Assembly: GCA_002084985.1 (NCBI GenBank) | Contig: MZGO01000078.1 | Span: 1-5,258 of the forward strand | DNA: 5,258 nt | Reading direction: 5' to 3' | Origin: Thermotoga sp. 4484_232 | Lineage (GTDB): Bacteria; Thermotogota; Thermotogae; Thermotogales; Thermotogaceae | In this document: piece by piece, positions 1-5,258 of the stretch | Position numbering within the stretch: the first letter of the stretch is position 1 | Layout: each line of letters starts with the position of its first letter | The notes under the pieces: model-generated | Seen by the model: the letters and a program-made list of their open reading frames with translations, nothing else | The model's database searches: none | Told to the model about the DNA's origin: nothing | Position numbers and translations under genes: made by a program

Positions 1-1
1 G

Positions 2-919
2 TTTGATATGAACGATTTTTATAACGTGGCTTGGGAATACTCCAAATACAAAGGCAAAATATGCGCAATTCCATACAACATAAGTACTCCTATCCTCATA
101 TACAATAAGAAGCTCCTGAAAGAAGCTGGTCTCGATCCGAACAAACCTCCCGAAACTTGGGATGAATTGTTGGAATACGCCAAGAAAATGACGAAAGATT
201 TAAACGGGGATGGAGAGCCCGATGTATGGGGATTAAACGTCAAAGACGTTCCATGGATATTCAAAGCGATGCTTCTTCAGAACGATTGTGGCATAATAGA
301 TTCTAAAACACTAAATCCTCTCTTTGATTCACCAAAGGGGATAGAGGCAGCAAAATTCTGGAAGAAACTTGTGGACGAGAAAGCAATGCCTGTGGGAATG
401 CACAACCTGGCGGACAAGCAATTCCAATCAGGGACTTTGGGATTTTACATGGGAAGTTCATCAAGAATCGGTAGATGGAGTGGAAAATTGCCATTCGAAT
501 GGGGAGTTGCGTTCCTTCCAAAAAAAGTCAAAAGGGCTATACCGATAGGAGGAGCTGTTCTTGTGATATTCCCTCACAGCAAAGCAGAGGACGATGCGAC
601 ATGGGAATTTATAAAGTATCTTGTATCTCCTGAGAAACTCGCAGAGTTTTGTATGAAAACAGGCTACATCCCGATAAGAAAATCTGTTCTTGAGCTTCCA
701 GAGGTTAAAAAGTTCATGGAAGAACATCCAGAATATAAAGTGGCATTCGAGCAGATGAAGTACGGAAAAGCGTACTGGCATTTTGAAGCTATGGGTACCA
801 TGGATATGCTGTTATATGAATACATTGACAAGCTGGAAAGAGGACTTTTAACGCCAGAAGAGGCTATGAAAGAAGCAGCTGAAAAGCTTAGAGAAGAGAT
901 AGAAGGTGAGGGAAAGTGA
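2..919 (+). CDS. ABC transporter sugar-binding protein, family 1 (5'-truncated by window)
   Basis: Extracellular solute-binding lipoprotein or periplasmic protein that would deliver a sugar, oligosaccharide or similar solute to an ABC importer. The frame is open to the left edge, so the ATG at 8 is an internal methionine; the signal peptide and roughly 100-120 N-terminal residues are missing if the protein has the usual ~400-430 residues. Numbering from that ATG, family hallmarks are the segment YNISTPILIYNKKLLKEAGL (residues 23-42) followed by PPETWDELLEYAKKM (47-61), a calcium-loop-like DLNGDGEPD (64-72), the hinge-side GGAVLVIFPHSK (181-192) leading into WEFIKYLVSPE (199-209), and the late TGYIPIRKS (218-226), which resembles UgpB-type binding proteins. 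Its stop overlaps the next start by 4 nt (GTGA), so it is co-translated with the isomerase. No permease genes follow it; they may lie upstream, outside the window. The ligand cannot be deduced from sequence. Confidence 0.93.
   Translation, partial: FDMNDFYNVAWEYSKYKGKICAIPYNISTPILIYNKKLLKEAGLDPNKPPETWDELLEYAKKMTKDLNGDGEPDVWGLNVKDVPWIFKAMLLQNDCGIIDSKTLNPLFDSPKGIEAAKFWKKLVDEKAMPVGMHNLADKQFQSGTLGFYMGSSSRIGRWSGKLPFEWGVAFLPKKVKRAIPIGGAVLVIFPHSKAEDDATWEFIKYLVSPEKLAEFCMKTGYIPIRKSVLELPEVKKFMEEHPEYKVAFEQMKYGKAYWHFEAMGTMDMLLYEYIDKLERGLLTPEEAMKEAAEKLREEIEGEGK
905..912 (+). promoter_or_regulatory. Ribosome binding site of the TIM-barrel isomerase
   Basis: GGTGAGGG lies inside the last codons of the binding-protein gene, a few bases before the GTG start at 916. 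It supports the GTG start and translational coupling across the 4-nt stop/start overlap. Confidence 0.7.
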
Positions 920-1692
920 GGTTATCCTTCTCAACGGCTTCGTTGTTTCCAAGAGATACTATTGATTCTCTGAAATTAATTGAAATAGTCGGTTTTCAAT
1001 ATGCAGAGCTCATGCCCCAATGTTTCAAGGAAACAAAACCAGATTTTGCGAAAAAGCTGTCGAGGGAAATAAACATCAAAGTGAGTTCTATACACTTTCC
1101 TCTGATCTACTTTTCAGTATTCTACAACCCATATCCGGGAATACTGAGTGAGGCAAGAAACATGGTGAATGATCTAACCGCAATGGCAGACATTCTCGAA
1201 AGTGAAATTATAGTGATACATCCACCATACTTCAACGATGAGGTGATTGAAAGCGTGTTCTACGATCCAGTTATTGAAAACATGAGGTATCTCTGTGAAA
1301 GATCCAAGGAATATGGTATAAAAGTGGCTCTTGAGAATTCTCCAAAAGGTGGCAGAACCCCCGAGGAAATGTTGGAGATAATTGATAAGATAGGTCATGA
1401 AAACTTATTTCCAATGGTTGATACAACTGAAGCAGTAGAATCAGGACAAGATCCGATCGAGATGATAAAAGCTTTGGAAATTGTCCACATTCACGCGAGC
1501 GATCATAAAGAAGGGAAAAAACATGTACCACCAGGTGAGGGTTCTCTTAATTGGGGTGAAATAGTCTCAATGCTGAGAGAGAAAAATTTCTCAGGGTTGT
1601 TCACAGTGGAACCATCCTATAGATATTTCCTGAAGGACCCTGTCGAAAGAATGCGAAGCACGTTAAGATTTCTCGAGAGATTGTTGAGGTGA
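916..1692 (+). CDS. Sugar phosphate isomerase/epimerase, xylose isomerase-like TIM barrel
   Basis: Complete 258-residue cytoplasmic enzyme of the AP-endonuclease-2/xylose isomerase-like TIM-barrel family (PF01261 type), which isomerises or epimerises sugars, inositols or sugar acids using a bound divalent metal. Visible pieces in barrel order: EIVGFQYAELM (23-33), VSSIHFP (56-62), IIVIHPPYF with His102, the strand VALENSP with Glu140, MVDTTEA with Asp169, VHIHASDH (190-197) with His193, the loop VPPGEGSLNWG (204-214), and FTVEPSY with Glu232. Glu140, Asp169, His193 and Glu232 fit the usual Glu/Asp/His/Glu metal set, so the enzyme looks active. The GTG start at 916 is preferred because of the upstream Shine-Dalgarno and because the MRLSFSTASL strand is the expected first barrel strand. 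It is coupled to the binding-protein gene before it and is followed after 6 nt by the NAD kinase-like gene. The substrate is unknown: the family is too broad to name a reaction. Confidence 0.9.
   Translation: MRLSFSTASLFPRDTIDSLKLIEIVGFQYAELMPQCFKETKPDFAKKLSREINIKVSSIHFPLIYFSVFYNPYPGILSEARNMVNDLTAMADILESEIIVIHPPYFNDEVIESVFYDPVIENMRYLCERSKEYGIKVALENSPKGGRTPEEMLEIIDKIGHENLFPMVDTTEAVESGQDPIEMIKALEIVHIHASDHKEGKKHVPPGEGSLNWGEIVSMLREKNFSGLFTVEPSYRYFLKDPVERMRSTLRFLERLLR
1686..1692 (+). promoter_or_regulatory. Ribosome binding site deciding a TTG start
   Basis: GAGGTGA overlaps the isomerase stop codon and sits 6 nt before the TTG at 1699. This near-consensus site makes the TTG the best start for the NAD kinase-like gene, whose first strand KAGVIINISAG begins right there. 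Confidence 0.75.
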
Positions 1693-1698
1693 AGAACC

Positions 1699-2715
1699 TT
1701 GAAAGCCGGAGTGATAATAAACATTTCTGCAGGTAGATTCGAAATCCTGAGAGAAAAAATATCGAAACTGGAGCATGTATTCGACGAAATAATTACAGGG
1801 CCAGGAAAATTCGGTGAAAATTTTTTAAGAAAAGCTGAGGTTGAAAATATCTCTTCGAGTAATTTCAAAGAAGCGATCAAGGAGTTGACATTGAAACTTT
1901 CTGAAAAATCCGATGTTATAGTCAGCGTTGGAGGAGATGGCACGGCAAATATGATAGCAGAGGTCATCATAAATGAGGGGATAGATATCCCTATTATGGG
2001 TATAGGAGGGGGGACCGCAAATGTAGGTCCCCTCATTCGCTTCTCCTTAGATAGTTTAGAAAAACCATCTCGTATAGAGACTGTTAATTGTTTAAAAGTA
2101 TGGAAAGGGGATAAACACGTCGGATACGCTTTCGTTGATGTTGTTTTCGGTGATACATTTCTTGGAACATTAGAAAACAAGGTGGTTAATTTAAGCGCAG
2201 AAAATTTTCTAAAGGATGGAAAGAAAGTTCCGAAAATTCCATGCGATGATATAGCTGAGTGCTTGGAAATTTTTAGAGGAGAGAAAAAGATACAGATCCA
2301 CAATATAGGACGAATTGCTCAGGTAGTTGCCTCTCCACTGAATTTCTCCAAATTTTACATTGGGAAAGCGATCACAGGTATTTTATGCTGGGCTCCTTTT
2401 TTCAAGGCTATAGGAGCTTTGATTGTTTCAAGCAGAGTAGTTGTGAATTCTCAGCTGACACAAGAGGATATGAAAAGCCCTGTTGTACTCGAACAGATTC
2501 TTTTCAATATAGATGAGACAATTAAAATCAATGGACTGAGAAAAGGGGTTTATCTGATACTCGATGGGAACCCTATTTGTGAATGCGATGCGCCTGTGAT
2601 CCTGAGAGGACTCAAGGAATGCGTAAAAGTCTTCACAGGTAGTCAGAAAAGTTGCTATCCTATCGGTGAGGGGGTAATCTGTGAACATATACGAGAAAGC
2701 CCTAAAGATTCATAG
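1699..2715 (+). CDS. ATP-NAD kinase / AcoX-like protein
   Basis: Complete 338-residue cytoplasmic protein of the NAD kinase/diacylglycerol kinase superfamily, closest in length and layout to the AcoX branch (ATP-NAD kinase-like proteins known from acetoin operons, function unproven) rather than to ~260-290-residue housekeeping NAD kinases. The N-terminal Rossmann-like half starts KAGVIINISAG; the signature VIVSVGGDGTANM (73-85) holds the GGDGT nucleotide motif, followed by PIMGIGGGTANVGPL (98-112), matching the second glycine-rich loop of the superfamily. Then FVDVVFGDTFLGT (145-157) may correspond to the Asn-Glu/Asp region of NAD kinases, with Asp147 as the candidate acidic residue. The C-terminal half is a less conserved beta-rich domain ending in a cysteine-containing stretch (GNPICECDAP, 290-299). 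Start is TTG, backed by its ribosome binding site. Its last 35 nt overlap the malic enzyme gene. It may phosphorylate NAD, a nucleoside, or a sugar/lipid; only the fold is certain. Confidence 0.82.
   Translation: MKAGVIINISAGRFEILREKISKLEHVFDEIITGPGKFGENFLRKAEVENISSSNFKEAIKELTLKLSEKSDVIVSVGGDGTANMIAEVIINEGIDIPIMGIGGGTANVGPLIRFSLDSLEKPSRIETVNCLKVWKGDKHVGYAFVDVVFGDTFLGTLENKVVNLSAENFLKDGKKVPKIPCDDIAECLEIFRGEKKIQIHNIGRIAQVVASPLNFSKFYIGKAITGILCWAPFFKAIGALIVSSRVVVNSQLTQEDMKSPVVLEQILFNIDETIKINGLRKGVYLILDGNPICECDAPVILRGLKECVKVFTGSQKSCYPIGEGVICEHIRESPKDS
2008..2034 (+). other. Intragenic GC-rich inverted repeat (hairpin)
   Basis: GGGGGGACC (2008-2016) can pair with GGTCCCCTC (2026-2034) around a 9-nt loop, giving a 9-bp stem with one G-U pair. 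It lies over the codons of the second glycine-rich loop of the NAD kinase-like gene. No T-run follows, so it is not an intrinsic terminator. The Gly/Pro codons may explain it by coding alone. Confidence 0.45.
2665..2674 (+). promoter_or_regulatory. Ribosome binding site of the malic enzyme
   Basis: GGTGAGGGGG lies within the end of the NAD kinase-like gene, 6 nt before the GTG at 2681. It supports the GTG start despite the 35-nt overlap with the upstream gene. Confidence 0.75.
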
Positions 2716-3916
2716 AGATCTTAGAGGGAAGATAGAGATACACGTGAAAGAACATGTAAGCACCAGAGAAAAACTATCCATGCTGTACACACCTGGCGTT
2801 GCGGAGGTAGCAAAGAAAATACATGAGAACGAATTACTCGTGAATGAACTAACCATGCGCTGGAACTTCGTGGCGATTATAAGTGATGGATCGGCTGTGC
2901 TGGGGCTTGGTAACGTCGGACCTTACGCTGCAATGCCAGTTATGGAAGGGAAAGCCCTCCTGTTCAAGGAGTTTGGAGGGGTAGATGCTATACCACTTTG
3001 CATCAGTACCCGGGATGTGGATGAGATAGTCAAATTTTGTCTGATGATCTCCCCAACTTTTGGTGGGATAAACTTCGAAGACATATCAGCTCCGAGATGC
3101 TTCGAGATAGAGGAAAAATTGAGGGGGAAGATAGACATACCGATCTTCCATGACGATCAGCATGGTACCGCCATTGTAGTTGGTGCAGCTCTTTTGAACG
3201 CACTGAAGATAGTGAATAAGAGGCTATCTCAGATAAAGGTTGTTATAAACGGTATTGGTGCCGCAGGAACGGCCATTGCAAGGTTCTTACTACGTATGGG
3301 TGTAGGGGAAATGCTTTTGTGTGACAGGAACGGTATACTCAATCCTTACGATAAAAGGACGATCCTTCATAAATATCATCTTGAACTTGCGAGTAGGACG
3401 AATCCAGAAGGAATATCAGGAGACCTTGCGAAGGCTATGGAAGGTGCGGATGTGTTCATAGGTGTCTCGAGGGGAAATCTGGTAACCGGTGATATGATAA
3501 GGAGAATGGCGGAAGATCCGATAGTGTTTGCGATGGCAAATCCTACACCTGAGATATTTCCAGATGAGGCAAAAGCAAATGGTGCAAGGATCGTGGCGAC
3601 TGGAAGATCAGATTATCCAAATCAGGTGAACAACGTTCTGGCATTTCCTGGAGTGTTCAGAGGAGCTTTGGATATTTGGGCAAGGGAGATAAACGAGCAA
3701 ATGAAGATCGATGCTTCCAGAGCACTCGCAGATTATTGGGAGGACTGTTTAAGAGAAGATTCCATCTTACCACCAGCTATGGATAAACACGTCGTTGTGG
3801 AAGTGGCCCTTGCAACCGCCAAGAGCGCCATAAAATCTGGTGTGGCACGAAAGATAATGAAAGAAGAGGATCTTAAAAGAGCCATAGAAGAAAGGATCCT
3901 TGAAAGTGGCAACTGA
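2681..3916 (+). CDS. Malic enzyme (malate dehydrogenase, oxaloacetate-decarboxylating, NAD(P)-dependent)
   Basis: Complete 411-residue cytoplasmic enzyme that oxidatively decarboxylates malate to pyruvate and CO2 with NAD(P)+; in fermenters it may also run towards malate. Small bacterial type without a phosphotransacetylase tail. Motifs: YTPGVAEVAK (36-45) with catalytic-type Tyr36; IISDGSAVLGLGNVGP (66-81); MEGKALLFK with the catalytic-type Lys91; GGINFEDISAPRCF (128-141) with metal ligands Glu133/Asp134; PIFHDDQHGTAIVV (154-167) with Asp158/Asp159; the Rossmann loop NGIGAAG (190-196); Asp215 at the end of the following strand; and ANPTPEI near the C-terminal third. Every active-site element is present, so it should be functional. 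The GTG start is favoured by its ribosome binding site and by the conserved-looking N-terminus (ALKIHRDLRGKIE); the next ATG would remove family sequence. Asp215 might favour NAD over NADP, but cofactor choice is not secure. The next gene, 9 nt downstream, is a malate/lactate dehydrogenase, so hydroxyacid chemistry is a shared theme. Confidence 0.96.
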   Translation: MNIYEKALKIHRDLRGKIEIHVKEHVSTREKLSMLYTPGVAEVAKKIHENELLVNELTMRWNFVAIISDGSAVLGLGNVGPYAAMPVMEGKALLFKEFGGVDAIPLCISTRDVDEIVKFCLMISPTFGGINFEDISAPRCFEIEEKLRGKIDIPIFHDDQHGTAIVVGAALLNALKIVNKRLSQIKVVINGIGAAGTAIARFLLRMGVGEMLLCDRNGILNPYDKRTILHKYHLELASRTNPEGISGDLAKAMEGADVFIGVSRGNLVTGDMIRRMAEDPIVFAMANPTPEIFPDEAKANGARIVATGRSDYPNQVNNVLAFPGVFRGALDIWAREINEQMKIDASRALADYWEDCLREDSILPPAMDKHVVVEVALATAKSAIKSGVARKIMKEEDLKRAIEERILESGN

Positions 3917-3921
3917 GGTGG
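3915..3921 (+). promoter_or_regulatory. Ribosome binding site of the malate/lactate dehydrogenase
   Basis: GAGGTGG overlaps the malic enzyme stop codon and lies 4 nt before the ATG at 3926, supporting that start and close coupling of the two genes. Confidence 0.7.
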
Positions 3922-3925
3922 AATC

Positions 3926-4765
3926 ATGAGAGTTCCAAAGGAGAAATTGTTTAAATTTGCCATGGAAGTCATGAAGAAAATTGGATGTGATGATGAAAAA
4001 GCCAGTACGGTTGCGGATGTACTTGTGGAAGCCGATATGAGAGGAATTTCTTCTCATGGAGTGGCGAGATTGAGAAGGTACGTGGATCACATAAAAGAAG
4101 GAATCATAGATCCATCGGGAGAACCGGAAATCATTTTTGAAACACCTGTATCATTAGTTATAGATGGAAATAACGGAGTTGGACAGTACATCGCAAAATT
4201 CTCGATGAAAAGGGTAATAGAGAAAGCAAAAAAAAATGGTATAGGAATGGCAGCTGTTCGAAATTCGAATCATTACGGTATAGCAGGATATTATGCAGAA
4301 ATGGCAGTTGAAGAAGGTTTAATAGGTATATCCCTCACAAACACCGCTCCTCTGGTTGTTCACACATTCTCGAGAGATCTGCCGCTGGGTGGAGAAGGGG
4401 AAGAATTTGGGGGTCATAAAGGTTATGGTTTAGCCCTGATGGTGGAACTTCTCTCCTCAGGCTTGTCACTTGGATCGTTCAGCTACGATACCTACTCAGA
4501 AAAAGGAGGAATCACACATTTTTTTGCGGCAATTGACCCTGCAATTTTTGGAGATCCTAAAAAGATAAAAAAACATGTTGAAGTGTTGATAAAAAGATTA
4601 AAAAGAGCAGAGAAAGCAGAAGGTGCGGAAAGAATTTATCTGCATGGTGAAAAAGAATACGAAAAACGTGACGAATCTCTGAAGTACGGTGTTGAGATCG
4701 ATGGGCCCACTTATCAGCAATTGAAAGAACTATCGGAAAAGTTAGACATTCAGATTGAGATTTGA
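3926..4765 (+). CDS. Type 2 malate/L-lactate dehydrogenase, internally deleted (in frame)
   Basis: Member of the NAD(P)-dependent Ldh2/YlbC/ComC family (PF02615), which oxidises malate, lactate, sulfolactate, ureidoglycolate or related 2-hydroxyacids. Only 279 residues against the usual ~330-365. The N-terminal part is normal: RGISSHGVARLRRY (39-52) with His44 and Arg48, the strand LVIDGNNGVGQ (77-87), AAVRNSNHYGIAGYYA (109-124) with His116, and SLTNTAPLVVHTFSRD (136-151). It then jumps straight to LPLGGEGEEFGGHKGYGLAL (152-171), which normally follows after about 70 more residues. The missing block contains the family's GTNPIA and LDMAT-type segments that help bind the nicotinamide cofactor, so activity is doubtful. 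After the join the sequence resumes as expected, with a lysine-rich C-terminus and an IYLHGEKE motif. The frame is not broken. It may be a pseudogene in early decay, or the product of a misassembly. ATG start is set by its ribosome binding site; the ADP-ribosylglycohydrolase remnant follows after 15 nt. Confidence 0.85.
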   Translation: MRVPKEKLFKFAMEVMKKIGCDDEKASTVADVLVEADMRGISSHGVARLRRYVDHIKEGIIDPSGEPEIIFETPVSLVIDGNNGVGQYIAKFSMKRVIEKAKKNGIGMAAVRNSNHYGIAGYYAEMAVEEGLIGISLTNTAPLVVHTFSRDLPLGGEGEEFGGHKGYGLALMVELLSSGLSLGSFSYDTYSEKGGITHFFAAIDPAIFGDPKKIKKHVEVLIKRLKRAEKAEGAERIYLHGEKEYEKRDESLKYGVEIDGPTYQQLKELSEKLDIQIEI

Positions 4766-4767
4766 TT

Positions 4768-4774
4768 GGAGGAA
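4768..4774 (+). promoter_or_regulatory. Ribosome binding site deciding the GTG start of the last gene
   Basis: GGAGGAA just after the dehydrogenase stop sits 6 nt before the GTG at 4781. An in-frame TTG at 4766 overlaps this site and so cannot use it, which makes GTG 4781 the likely original start. Confidence 0.75.
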
Positions 4775-4780
4775 ACGACA

Positions 4781-5258
4781 GTGAAGGATCTCGTTAAGCA
4801 GGTACTTGAGGCTTTCGCCGTGGGAGATGCCATGGGAATGCCCACAGAGTTCATGACATTGGAAGAGATTCGTGAAAAATTTGGAATCGTTGATGCACTG
4901 CTTGATCCTTCGGTATCACGCGCTGACGAAAAAGGATTGGTCCAAACTCACTGAAAGCTTTAAGAAAAATTCAAGCAGGAGAAGACCCTAGAAAAGCGGG
5001 GAGAGGTACAACATGTGGGGCAGCTATGAGAGCGCTGGCACCGGCATTCAGTGTGAGGCGGGGAGACGTGGAAACGTTAAAAGAAGCTGTGTGGTCATGT
5101 TCTGTTCCAACTCATAATACGAACATAGCTATGGAAGCCGCTATGGCGCTTGGTTTCGGATATCACGTGGCTCTCATGGGTGCAAGCCTTGAGGAGATAA
5201 TAGAGGCCATTCTTGAAGGTGCGGAGATAGGCAGAAGAATGTCGGATAACGAATTGGT
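4781..5258 (+). pseudogene. ADP-ribosylglycohydrolase family gene, internally deleted and frameshifted, 3' end outside window
   Basis: Remnant of an ADP-ribosylglycohydrolase/crystallin J1 family gene (PF03747), whose enzymes use a two-metal centre to remove ADP-ribose from proteins or split related N- or O-glycosides. Piece one, from GTG 4781, encodes AFAVGDAMGMPTEFMTLEEI, the typical N-terminal motif, and runs through LLDPSVS before ending at TGA 4952-4954. Piece two is in the -1 frame from about 4927: RIGPNSLKAL, then GRGTTCGAAMRALAP (4999-5043) and PTHNT (5107-5121), all in family order, open to the window end. Missing between them are about 55-65 residues, including the GQ-x-TDDT metal-binding motif that is essential in this family. 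So the gene has lost its catalytic core and its frame; even a -1 slip at the A5 run 4929-4933 would give a protein without that motif. It belongs to the same operon as the genes upstream. Original substrate unknown. An assembly or sequencing error remains a real alternative to decay. Confidence 0.85.

Noticed and set aside
8..10. ATG as the real start of the binding protein
   Set aside because: The frame is open to the left edge and the preceding codons Phe-Asp continue a typical binding-protein segment; a signal peptide is absent, so the gene is truncated by the window.
1617..2303. 228-residue open frame on the minus strand
   Set aside because: It lies antisense across two well-supported genes, has a low-complexity Ser/Phe/Ile-rich translation with no recognisable motif, and lacks a convincing ribosome binding site.
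3892..3901. Perfect palindrome AAGGATCCTT near the end of the malic enzyme gene
   Set aside because: Only 10 bases, inside conserved-style coding sequence, no loop or T-run and no second copy; expected by chance.
4228..4236. Run of nine A residues in the dehydrogenase gene as a slippage site
   Set aside because: The reading frame is intact through it and encodes a normal Lys-Lys-Asn stretch of the family; transcriptional slippage is possible but nothing here needs it.
4510..4680. Lysine-rich, A-rich 3' part of the dehydrogenase as foreign DNA
   Set aside because: A charged C-terminal segment with an IYLHGEKE-type motif is normal for the Ldh2 family, and codon use matches the neighbours.
4766..4954. 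A separate 62-residue small protein starting at TTG 4766
   Set aside because: Its sequence is the N-terminus of an ADP-ribosylglycohydrolase followed by a short out-of-frame tail, and the GTG at 4781 has the proper ribosome binding site.

Overview
The window is the inside of a tightly packed, single-strand (+) gene cluster of a bacterium that looks like a member of the Thermotogota. The clues are moderate-to-low GC, heavy use of AGA/AGG for arginine and ATA for isoleucine, lysine/glutamate-rich proteins, very strong GGAGGTGA-like ribosome binding sites, frequent GTG and TTG starts, and a gene content (sugar-binding protein, TIM-barrel isomerase, malic enzyme) that fits these fermenters. This is an inference from style; no RNA marker gene is present.

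Layout, left to right: (1) the C-terminal ~305 residues of a family 1 ABC sugar-binding protein, cut by the window's left edge (to 919); (2) a complete xylose-isomerase-like TIM-barrel sugar phosphate isomerase/epimerase (916-1692); (3) a complete 338-residue ATP-NAD kinase / AcoX-like protein (1699-2715); (4) a complete malic enzyme (2681-3916); (5) a type 2 malate/L-lactate dehydrogenase that reads as one frame but lacks about 70 central residues of its family (3926-4765); (6) an ADP-ribosylglycohydrolase-family gene that is internally deleted and frameshifted, and also cut by the right edge (4781-5258). Junctions are overlaps of 4 and 35 nt or gaps of 6, 9 and 15 nt, so all six were very likely one transcript. 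There is no gene-free stretch over 300 bases, and no promoter, terminator, RNA gene, mobile element or CRISPR array was seen.

Functionally the cluster looks catabolic: a sugar or sugar-acid is captured outside the cell, isomerised, and its carbon passes through 2-hydroxyacid/malate chemistry to pyruvate. Three or four of the products handle NAD(P) or ADP-ribose-like molecules (NAD kinase-like, malic enzyme, dehydrogenase, ADP-ribosylglycohydrolase), which is the most suggestive theme. The actual substrate cannot be read from the sequence.

The most striking observation is that the last two genes each lack a central block that their families need, only about 550 bases apart, while everything upstream is intact. 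That is either real decay of the 3' end of the operon or an assembly/sequencing artefact near a contig end. I do not see convincing evidence for a wholly new biological system here.
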